5,302 nt of DNA from Pseudomonadota bacterium. Lineage in GTDB: Bacteria; Pseudomonadota; Gammaproteobacteria; Burkholderiales; Sulfuricellaceae. Under the pieces are notes generated by a model, which made no database searches, was not told the DNA's origin, and worked only from the letters and a program-made list of their open reading frames with translations. The DNA lies in the NCBI GenBank assembly GCA_021783895.1, contig JAJXTJ010000119.1, positions 1 to 5,302 on the forward strand, given 5' to 3'. Each line of letters opens with the position of its first letter. The stretch's first letter is position 1. Of the stretch, positions 1 to 3,967 are shown in pieces. Position numbers and translations under genes: made by a program.

Positions 1-25
1 GCGACCGGGAGGTCGCTCCTACAAC
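1..25. repeat. REP-like hairpin repeat, cut by the window edge
   Basis: The first 16 bases form a perfect hairpin with arms GCGACC (1-6) and GGTCGC (11-16) and a four-base loop, followed by TCCTACA. On the minus strand this reads TGTAGGAGCGACC followed by the matching arm. That layout is typical of the dispersed repetitive extragenic palindromes common in Pseudomonas and many beta- and gammaproteobacteria, where TGTAGGAGCG precedes a GC-rich stem. It lies just past the 3' end of the hypothetical gene at 50-418, a usual position for such elements. The rest of the element is outside the window, so the family assignment rests on resemblance only. Confidence 0.55.
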
Positions 26-49
26 ATGCAAATTCAGCGCGACTGACGG

Positions 50-418
50 CTAGGGCGGCGTAAAGCCGAACTCGCCTTGCCAGTTGCCGTCCCGGTAGTC
101 GATTTTCAGCCAATGCGGCACGAAGGCGGCGGGATTGACGATCGGAAAATCGGCCAGCGGCGCCTCGCCGTCAGCGTCTTCGACCTTGCAGGCCCTGGTC
201 ATGACCGGGCGGAATGCAATACCCAGCTGACCGTTCACCGGCACAAATTCGCGGCTGTGCGCCTTGTCGCCGAAGCGCACCTTCTTGCGGATCAGGCAGC
301 TGAAATACAGCTCCATTTCCACCGCCAGCGGCCTGGTCAAAGCCGCCAGGGCCAGCTCTGCCGACTTGCTGCATTCGACGCGGACTGGTTTGTCCAGAAT
401 CTTCACGGTTGCTTGCAT
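50..418 (-). CDS. Conserved-looking hypothetical protein, 122 aa
   Basis: I do not recognise this protein. It is 122 residues (MQATVKILDK at the start, GEFGFTPP at the end) with no signal peptide, membrane segment or repeat. It reads as a small soluble, probably cytoplasmic protein with alternating charged and hydrophobic stretches. It has cysteines at 16, 41 and 77, a basic IRKKVRF patch near 43-49 and a C-terminal half rich in proline and aromatic residues. The start at 418 is preferred because GAGGAGGGG lies just upstream with good spacing; the frame stays open further upstream, but there it only overlaps the nitroreductase gene out of frame. The gene begins 11 bases after the nitroreductase stop on the same strand, so the two are very probably co-transcribed and translationally close. 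A role linked to the nitroreductase is inferred from position alone. It is most likely a real gene because of the tight spacing and strong Shine-Dalgarno. Confidence 0.75.
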   Translation of the reverse strand: MQATVKILDKPVRVECSKSAELALAALTRPLAVEMELYFSCLIRKKVRFGDKAHSREFVPVNGQLGIAFRPVMTRACKVEDADGEAPLADFPIVNPAAFVPHWLKIDYRDGNWQGEFGFTPP

Positions 419-429
419 ATTCCCCCTCC

Positions 430-1035
430 TCAGCCGAACTGGTCGGTGACCACCACTTCTTCCAAGAGCAGTTGTCCGCCTCGCGGAAACGGCTCGCTGA
501 CGCCCTTGCCGATCGCCACGAACATCGAGATCACATGGTCTGCCGGCAGCTTGATAAGACTGCCCACGGCGTCGAAATCGAAACCGTCCATCGGGCAGGA
601 GTCGTAGCCCATTTCCTTCGCTGCCAGCATCAAGGCCATCGCCGCGATGCCGCAGGAGCGCATGGCTTCGTCGCGCTGCACCTGCTCGCGTCCCCGATAA
701 TACTGGTCTATCGCCGGAATAAGGTAGTCCTGCACCGGTTGCGGCGCGTTTTTCCAGTAGCGCCCAGGTTCCTTTTCCCACGCCTTGAGGTCGGCGGTCA
801 GCACCACCAGCAGAGAGGCGTCGGTGACTTGGGCCTGGTCCCACGCGACGGCCCGCACCTGATTGCGCAGTTCCGGATCGCGCACCAGCACGAAGCGCCA
901 GTTCTGGATGTTGAAGGCGGTGGGCGCCAGCATGGCAAGACTCATCAGCCGATTGACTTCTGCATCGGTCATGGCATGGCCGGGGTCGTACGCCTTGACG
1001 GCACGGCGTTGTTCGATTGCGGTAGAAACATTCAT
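430..1035 (-). CDS. Nitroreductase family protein (FMN-dependent oxidoreductase)
   Basis: This 201-residue protein has the full length and layout of the FMN-binding nitroreductase family, cytoplasmic dimers that use NAD(P)H to reduce nitro groups, quinones or related electrophiles. The N-terminal QRRAVKAYDP (residues 9-18) matches the family's arginine-containing FMN-phosphate segment. APTAFNIQNWRF (37-48) is the classic APSxxNxQPW-type motif. KEMGYDSCPMDGFD (140-153) is the usual C-terminal flavin loop, and a PFPRGG segment with an LEEVV strand closes the protein. The start at 1035 has GGAGG eight bases upstream. It is third in a minus-strand run: TetR regulator, AhpD-like protein, this gene, then a small hypothetical gene 11 bases downstream. 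A 186-base gap with a palindromic repeat separates it from the AhpD-like gene, so it may have its own promoter; TATATT at 1086-1091 is a weak -10 candidate without a convincing -35. The physiological substrate cannot be told from sequence. Confidence 0.92.
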   Translation of the reverse strand: MNVSTAIEQRRAVKAYDPGHAMTDAEVNRLMSLAMLAPTAFNIQNWRFVLVRDPELRNQVRAVAWDQAQVTDASLLVVLTADLKAWEKEPGRYWKNAPQPVQDYLIPAIDQYYRGREQVQRDEAMRSCGIAAMALMLAAKEMGYDSCPMDGFDFDAVGSLIKLPADHVISMFVAIGKGVSEPFPRGGQLLLEEVVVTDQFG

Positions 1036-1128
1036 TTAGCTATCCTCCATTAACGTAAAACTTCTATGCCGGACAAGCCGGAGCCAATATACACAGGGCT
1101 GGGTGAGCCACAGCGCACAGGCCAAGCC

Positions 1129-1201
1129 TGCTTCAAGCCGTCAGCGGTCAGCCATCAGCTTGAAGCAAATTCCCAAGCGATTTGGCTGACCGCTGACAGC
1201 T
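1129..1201. repeat. Heptamer-based palindromic intergenic repeat
   Basis: Two arms, 1136-1154 and 1183-1201, are reverse complements over 18 of 19 bases, including a perfect 15-base core (GTCAGCGGTCAGCCA at 1140-1154). A second, mutually exclusive hairpin pairs TGCTTCAAGC (1129-1138) with GCTTGAAGCA (1158-1167). The left side is built from 7-base units of the form xTCAGCx (GTCAGCG, GTCAGCC, ATCAGCT, plus diverged TCAAGCC and TGAAGCA), and the right arm carries the inverted units. The element fills most of the gap between the AhpD-like gene and the nitroreductase gene. There is no T-run after the stem on either strand, so it is not a standard intrinsic terminator, although it could still slow transcription or protect the upstream mRNA 3' end. 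It looks like a dispersed repeat or MITE-like element. Confidence 0.75.
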
Positions 1202-1221
1202 AATTGCCATACCTATCGGGT

Positions 1222-1755
1222 TCAAAAATCGTTTTCGATCTTGAATGTGTTGAACAGGACATCCGCCGCTATATTGCGCGCCCCATGCTGCACCGCATCT
1301 AATATGTCGCCGTCCTGCCAGCCGTGTTGGCGCAAATGGTCCAGATCCAGCGCGGTAACCGCCTTGGGCGTTTTGGTCGCCTTCAAAACGAGCAGCAGCA
1401 AGGCCTTGTCCTTGTCCGATAGCGGCGCGTCAGCCGGGTTCAGCCTGGTCGCGGCGACCTGTTCCGGCGTCTGCCCGGCGCGATGCATCAACATGCTCGC
1501 GTTCATGCCGATGCAATATTCACACTCGTTTTCCTGCGACACCAGCATGCGTATCGTGGCGAGCAGGGGGAAGCTGAGGGTCGGGTGCTGCATGTAATAT
1601 CTGATCTGCTGCCATTGCTGCGCCAACAGTTCGGGGCTGTTGCTCATGAGGCGAAAAGCGTTCGGCACCCTGCCGAACAACTGCTCGACTTCCCGGTAAA
1701 TCTGCGCCACGCTGCCACTGGCCTGTTCGGGTGCCACGGTCTGGATGATGGTCAT
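1222..1755 (-). CDS. Carboxymuconolactone decarboxylase / AhpD-like peroxidase-related protein
   Basis: This 177-residue protein belongs to the carboxymuconolactone decarboxylase (CMD/AhpD) superfamily. Members are small all-helical cytoplasmic proteins, many acting as thiol peroxidases or disulfide reductases. The N-terminal part, with GSVAQIYREVEQLFGRVPNA (residues 14-33) and SPELL (40-44), is typical of the peroxidase-related branch. The core motif is ENECEYCIGMN (75-85): cysteines 78 and 81 form the CxxC pair of AhpD, but the residue four after the second cysteine, His in AhpD (CxxCxxxH), is Asn85 here. The start at 1755 is chosen because AAAGGAA (1761-1767) lies just upstream and a promoter with operator sits directly before it; an in-frame TTG at 1809 would run through both and is unlikely. 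It is the gene after the TetR repressor, with an 80-base gap, and is probably repressed by it. True peroxidase activity is not certain given the His to Asn change. Confidence 0.88.
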   Translation of the reverse strand: MTIIQTVAPEQASGSVAQIYREVEQLFGRVPNAFRLMSNSPELLAQQWQQIRYYMQHPTLSFPLLATIRMLVSQENECEYCIGMNASMLMHRAGQTPEQVAATRLNPADAPLSDKDKALLLLVLKATKTPKAVTALDLDHLRQHGWQDGDILDAVQHGARNIAADVLFNTFKIENDF

Positions 1756-1770
1756 CTTTATTCCTTTCTG

Positions 1771-1801
1771 ATTATATGATACCGACCATTCGGTATGTTG
1801 A
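1771..1801 (-). promoter_or_regulatory. Promoter of the AhpD-like gene
   Basis: On the minus strand a perfect TATAAT lies at 1776-1771. The best -35 candidate is TCAACA at 1801-1796 (four of six matches, 19-base spacer); CAACAT with 18 bases is an alternative. Transcription should begin near 1764-1765, only about ten bases before the ATG at 1755. The leader would be very short but would still carry part of the AAAGGAA Shine-Dalgarno sequence. The palindromic operator at 1779-1796 sits between the two boxes. Confidence 0.65.
1779..1796. promoter_or_regulatory. Palindromic operator, probable TetR-family binding site
   Basis: ATACCGACCATTCGGTAT is an 18-base inverted repeat with perfect 7-base arms (ATACCGA / TCGGTAT) around CCAT. 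It lies inside the -35/-10 spacer of the AhpD-like gene, an ideal place for a repressor. Read on the minus strand from 1797, it shares CATACCnnnTGGT with the palindrome in front of the tetR-type gene, which supports recognition by the same protein. The two sites differ in overall arm spacing (18 against 14 bases for the ATACC/GGTAT halves), so binding of both by one repressor is inferred, not proven. Confidence 0.7.
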
Positions 1802-1835
1802 TGAAACAAAAAACACCGTTACTTCAGCTGCAAAA

Positions 1836-2450
1836 TCATTTCTTTGCTTCCGGCGGCATCAGTCCCTGAACGTAGCCGTGCAACTGCTTCATGCAGATGC
1901 TGAATACCTTGGGGGATTGCATGCTTTTCGCCACGCCGATGCAACCTTCCCAGGCGGAAACGACAAACAGCGCCGCCGCCTTGTAATCCACCTCGGCCCT
2001 GATCCCGCCCTGCTTCTGCCCACGCTTCAGGGCGCCTTCGACGGTTCTCCGCCACTCCTCCAGCACCTCGCCGGTTCGCTCCTGAAAAAGCTCGTCCAGA
2101 GGACTCATCTCCTGCATCAGGTTATTCAGCGGACAACCCAGCATGACGAAATCCGGCGGCACTTTCTTGTCGATGGTGGCAATAATCTCCAGCAGCTTTT
2201 CCACGGGCCGCTCGCTTTCCCGCAGGGGCTTGAAGATCAGCCCTTCCAGCCGCGCCTTGATCACCTCGTCGATCACCGCCAGACCCAATGCCTGCTTGGT
2301 GGGAAAGTGATGGTACAGCGCGCCCCTGGTCAGGCCCGTATCCTGCAGGATATTGGCGATGCTCGCGGCCTGAAAACCTTGGCGGTGAATCTCGCAAAAG
2401 GCCGATTGCAAGAGTTTGTCCCGGGTAAGGTCGGCTTGTTTTTTCTGCAT
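1836..2450 (-). CDS. TetR/AcrR-family transcriptional regulator, NemR-like layout
   Basis: This 204-residue protein is a one-component DNA-binding repressor of the TetR family, normally a homodimer that leaves its operator on binding a ligand. The N-terminal helix-turn-helix is clear: TRDKLLQSAFCEIHRQGF (9-26), then ASIANILQDTGLTRGALYHH (29-48) and FPTKQAL (49-55). The remaining 150 or so residues are the ligand domain. FVMLGCPLNNLMQEMS (101-116) holds Cys106; E. coli NemR has its redox-sensing cysteine in an equivalent-looking ISGCLTVKLSAE segment, so sensing of electrophiles or oxidants is a reasonable inference. Other cysteines are 19, 170 and 186. The ATG at 2450 is chosen because it begins just before the conserved first helix; the longer TTG start at 2486 would overlap the -35 box and operator. 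No Shine-Dalgarno precedes 2450. The gene lies upstream of, and on the same strand as, the AhpD-like and nitroreductase genes, its likely targets. Confidence 0.92.
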   Translation of the reverse strand: MQKKQADLTRDKLLQSAFCEIHRQGFQAASIANILQDTGLTRGALYHHFPTKQALGLAVIDEVIKARLEGLIFKPLRESERPVEKLLEIIATIDKKVPPDFVMLGCPLNNLMQEMSPLDELFQERTGEVLEEWRRTVEGALKRGQKQGGIRAEVDYKAAALFVVSAWEGCIGVAKSMQSPKVFSICMKQLHGYVQGLMPPEAKK

Positions 2451-2456
2451 GGCGCA

Positions 2457-2486
2457 ATTACATACCAACTGGTATGCATGTGTCAA
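2457..2486 (-). promoter_or_regulatory. Promoter of the tetR-type gene
   Basis: On the minus strand a perfect TTGACA lies at 2486-2481. With an 18-base spacer the -10 is TGTAAT (2462-2457, five of six matches); with 16 bases it is TATGTA (2464-2459). Either way the expected start of transcription is within about two bases of the ATG at 2450, so the transcript would have essentially no leader. The palindrome at 2461-2476 fills the spacer and overlaps the -10, which fits autorepression. Confidence 0.7.
2461..2476. promoter_or_regulatory. Palindromic operator for TetR-type autorepression
   Basis: CATACCAACTGGTATG is a 16-base inverted repeat with 7-base arms (CATACCA / TGGTATG) around AC. It lies between the -35 box and the start codon of the tetR-type gene. 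The position inside its own promoter is typical for autoregulated TetR-family genes. It shares the CATACCnnnTGGT core (minus strand) with the palindrome before the AhpD-like gene. Confidence 0.72.
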
Positions 2487-2512
2487 GCGCTTCGTTCAGA
2501 GTCACTTAATAC

Positions 2513-2533
2513 GTTCCGGAAGTAGGTTCCGGG
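2513..2533. repeat. Short direct repeat GTTCCGG in the tetR/psiF-like intergenic region
   Basis: GTTCCGGA (2513-2520) and GTTCCGGG (2526-2533) are direct repeats 13 bases apart, and TTCCGGAA (2514-2521) is itself palindromic. They lie upstream of both divergent promoters, about 36 to 56 bases before the TATAAT of the psiF-like gene. They could be an activator site for that gene, but nothing in the sequence names a regulator. Confidence 0.3.
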
Positions 2534-2568
2534 AGCGTCGAAAAGGCACCGAATTAAAATGCTCGCAC

Positions 2569-2574
2569 TATAAT
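2569..2574 (+). promoter_or_regulatory. Candidate -10 box for the PsiF-repeat gene
   Basis: A perfect TATAAT lies 55 bases before the ATG of the PsiF-repeat gene. No good -35 is seen at 16-18 bases (the sequences there are GGCACC, GCACCG and CACCGA), so the promoter may be activator-dependent. I see no clear Pho box. The predicted leader starts near 2581 and contains a 6-bp hairpin, AATGGC (2593-2598) with GCCATT (2603-2608) and a GGAC loop, ahead of the AAGGAG Shine-Dalgarno at 2619-2624. Confidence 0.5.
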
Positions 2575-2629
2575 CAGTAGGCCCCGCCCAAAAATGGCGG
2601 ACGCCATTCCAACCCATTAAGGAGTCGTC

Positions 2630-3022
2630 ATGAAAAACCTGTTGATCGCATTGTGTCTGGCCGTCGGTTTCGCTTCACCTTCCTTCGCTGCCGACAAGAA
2701 GGAGCCTACCGCGCAGCAAAGCAAGATGGGAACCTGCAACAAGGAAGCCGGAGAGAAGGCGCTGAAAGGCGCCGAGCGCAAGAAGTTCATGAGCGATTGC
2801 CTGAAGGCCAAGGCGCCCGAGCCGGCTGCGGCCATGGCGAAAGAAAGCGCCGCCCCCAAGGAAGCCGCTGCTCCGAAGGAAGGCGCCGCCATGATGATGG
2901 CCCCAAAGAATGCCATGGGCGCCTGCAGCAAGGCCGCCAAGGAAAAAGCGATGAAAGGCCCGGAGCGCAAAAAGTTCATGAGCGATTGCCTGAAAGCCAA
3001 GGGCCCGGAAAACATGAAGTAG
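2630..3022 (+). CDS. Secreted protein with two PsiF repeats, 130 aa
   Basis: The protein begins with a clear Sec signal peptide (MKNLLIALCLAVGFASPSFA, cleavage near residues 20-21), so the mature product is probably periplasmic. It contains two copies of a 31-residue unit, at residues 31-61 and 94-124, identical at 23 of 31 positions. Each has the form MGxC-x20-C, ending in ERKKFMSDCLKAK. This matches the PsiF repeat of E. coli PsiF, a phosphate-starvation-inducible protein of unknown biochemical role. Cysteines 36/57 and 99/120 have the same spacing in each unit and may form one disulfide per repeat. A low-complexity Ala/Pro/Lys linker (about 62-93) with AAPKE repeats joins the units. The start is fixed by AAGGAG five bases upstream and by the signal peptide. 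It is transcribed away from the tetR-type gene and ends in an intrinsic terminator. Link to phosphate starvation here is by family only. Confidence 0.9.
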   Translation: MKNLLIALCLAVGFASPSFAADKKEPTAQQSKMGTCNKEAGEKALKGAERKKFMSDCLKAKAPEPAAAMAKESAAPKEAAAPKEGAAMMMAPKNAMGACSKAAKEKAMKGPERKKFMSDCLKAKGPENMK

Positions 3023-3035
3023 ACCCCTACCCTAG

Positions 3036-3056
3036 CCCTCCCCCTGACGGGGAGGG
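3036..3056. repeat. CCCTCCCC/GGGGAGGG hairpin repeat
   Basis: Arms CCCTCCCC (3036-3043) and GGGGAGGG (3049-3056) pair perfectly over a five-base loop, preceded by CCCTACCCTAG. It resembles the common dispersed intergenic hairpins of the CCCTCTCCC...GGGAGAGGG type, and a relative is present at 3748-3771. It lies between the psiF-like stop codon and the terminator. Confidence 0.55.
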
Positions 3057-3064
3057 GATGACTC

Positions 3065-3087
3065 AAACCCGCTGCGGCGGGTTTTTT
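3065..3087 (+). terminator. Intrinsic terminator of the PsiF-repeat gene
   Basis: AAACCCGC (3065-3072) pairs with GCGGGTTT (3077-3084) around a TGCG loop, and the run of six T residues (3082-3087) follows directly. This is a textbook rho-independent terminator on the plus strand. Its T-run overlaps the stop codon of the convergent FolE-like gene (3086-3088). On the minus strand the same stem is followed by only three T residues, so termination in that direction would be weaker. Confidence 0.88.
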
Positions 3088-3724
3088 ATGGCATGCGGCC
3101 GCTGACGGCGCGCAGGAATTCCTGGCGGAACAAGTCGCTATCCTTGAAGCAACCGGCAAAGGCCTGGGTATAGACCCGCTCGTCGCCGCGCCGGTCCTCG
3201 CCCAGCAGCAGGCAAAGCTGCTCCGCCTCGATCACGCAGGCGGCGCCCCTGGCTTTGCCGTGCGTGACCAGCGCCTCGGCAACGTCGCGCGTCATCCACT
3301 CCTGATAGGTGAAGCGGTGGCCGATCGCGTCCACCAGCCGGGCAATGCGCCCGAAGCCGTGCAGCCGTCCGCCGGGGATGTAGGCCACATGGGCGATGCC
3401 GCGAAACGGCACGAGGTGGTGCGGGCAGACGCCGTGCACCGCGATGCCGCGGATCACCACCATGTCCTCGCGCGGATCGGCGAAGCCCTCTCCCAGCACC
3501 TCGGCGGGGTCCATGTCGTAGCCGCCGAGCAGCCGCTTTTCCCATAGCTCGCGCACGCGCCGTGCGGTCCTGCCGGTATGCGTGCTGTCCGGCGAGACGC
3601 CGCAGGCGCGCAGCAAGTCGGTAACCGCCTGCTCGAATGCAATGCCATCGAAGGTGCCGATGCGGGGTATGCCCAGGCCGCCGGGAACCGGCGCGGGATG
3701 ATCGTGGTCGCAACAATCGGTCAT
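3086..3724 (-). CDS. Divergent GTP cyclohydrolase I (FolE-like), 212 aa
   Basis: The protein aligns along its length with FolE, which converts GTP to dihydroneopterin triphosphate at the start of folate synthesis. Visible matches include the RTARRVRELW helix (52-61), the GVCPHHLVPFRG zinc segment (98-109), HVAYIPGGRLHGFGRIARLV (112-131), the QE pair at 141-142, EAEQLCLLL (166-174) and a C-terminal FKDSDLFRQEFLRAV (193-207). Zinc ligands corresponding to E. coli Cys110, His113 and Cys181 are present as Cys100, His103 and Cys171. However, the CEHH motif is CPHH, the catalytic His179 position is Gln169, and the GLSK serine is Gly125. The N-terminus MTDCCDHDHP is Cys/His rich. The start at 3724 has only a weak AAAGG upstream. 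It could be a FolE variant with altered chemistry or a pterin-related paralogue; family membership is secure, activity is not. It is convergent with the psiF-like gene and divergent from the aldolase gene. Confidence 0.8.
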   Translation of the reverse strand: MTDCCDHDHPAPVPGGLGIPRIGTFDGIAFEQAVTDLLRACGVSPDSTHTGRTARRVRELWEKRLLGGYDMDPAEVLGEGFADPREDMVVIRGIAVHGVCPHHLVPFRGIAHVAYIPGGRLHGFGRIARLVDAIGHRFTYQEWMTRDVAEALVTHGKARGAACVIEAEQLCLLLGEDRRGDERVYTQAFAGCFKDSDLFRQEFLRAVSGRMP

Positions 3725-3747
3725 AACAAGTGCCTTTTACGTTCGCT

Positions 3748-3783
3748 CCCTCTCCAGCTTGCGGGAGAGGGTTGGGGAGAGGG
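3748..3783. repeat. CCCTCTCC/GGAGAGGG hairpin repeat
   Basis: CCCTCTCC (3748-3755) pairs with GGAGAGGG (3764-3771) over an eight-base loop, followed by TTGGGGAGAGGG. This is the widespread proteobacterial intergenic hairpin with a trailing G-rich tail, and it resembles the element at 3036-3056. It lies 23 bases upstream of the FolE-like start codon, so it would be in that gene's leader if the promoter is further right. Confidence 0.6.
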
Positions 3784-3818
3784 CTTCATATATTCAGCCT
3801 GGATAAAGTGATGTGGCT

Positions 3819-3826
3819 ACTATAAT
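3819..3826. promoter_or_regulatory. Candidate two-way -10 box between folE-like and aldolase genes
   Basis: The plus strand reads TATAAT (3821-3826) and the minus strand, offset by two bases, reads TATAGT (3824-3819). Both divergent genes could therefore use one shared AT-rich melting region. Neither direction has a convincing -35 at 16-18 bases, so this stays tentative. The plus-strand leader from here would be about 135 bases. The minus-strand leader would be about 90 bases and include the hairpin repeat. Confidence 0.35.
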
Positions 3827-3920
3827 CCCAAACACGTCGTTTGAGCCACAGGGAACGCCGCAACCTCGAATTATCCGCCAAACGTTTCGGCATGATCGGG
3901 CGTAGCGGAAGACTTGGCGA

Positions 3921-3926
3921 TATAAT
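3921..3926 (+). promoter_or_regulatory. Candidate -10 box close to the aldolase gene
   Basis: A perfect TATAAT lies 41 bases before the aldolase start codon. The 17-base -35 position reads GGGCGT, a poor match, so an activator or another sigma factor may be needed. The interrupted palindrome at 3926-3946 covers the expected transcription start, which suggests repression. I favour this over the box at 3821 for the aldolase gene because of distance, but without strong evidence. Confidence 0.4.
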
Positions 3927-3946
3927 GCAATTTCCTGAAAATTGCA
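3926..3946. promoter_or_regulatory. 21-bp interrupted palindrome, possible operator
   Basis: TGCAATTT (3926-3933) and AAATTGCA (3939-3946) are perfect 8-base inverted arms around CCTGA. The palindrome begins at the last base of the TATAAT and spans the predicted start of transcription of the aldolase gene. It has no T-run, and the stem is AT-rich, so a protein-binding site is more likely than a terminator. No known regulator motif is recognised. Confidence 0.5.
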
Positions 3947-3967
3947 CGCAACCCTGAAGGCAATGCG

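Noticed and set aside
50..844. A 264-codon minus-strand open frame extending the hypothetical gene upstream
   Set aside because: Beyond 418 it only overlaps the nitroreductase gene out of frame; the strong Shine-Dalgarno marks 418 as the start.
1803..1818. A terminator for the tetR-type gene at the T-run (minus strand GTGTTTTTTG)
   Set aside because: No stable stem precedes the T-run.
2617..3159. A minus-strand frame with repeated AFRQSLMNFLRS segments
   Set aside because: The repeats are the antisense reading of the duplicated PsiF units and carry no independent coding signal.
3827..3925. A riboswitch or 6S-type RNA in the aldolase leader
   Set aside because: Some pairing is possible, but I could not match the conserved core of any riboswitch class or 6S RNA.
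3915..3930. A possible sigma-54 promoter (TGGC...TGCAA)
   Set aside because: The GG and GC are nine rather than ten bases apart and the flanking consensus is poor.
3892..3957. A 21-codon upstream ORF (MIGRSGRLGD...) before the aldolase gene
   Set aside because: There is no Shine-Dalgarno, it spans the candidate -10 box, and nothing supports its translation.
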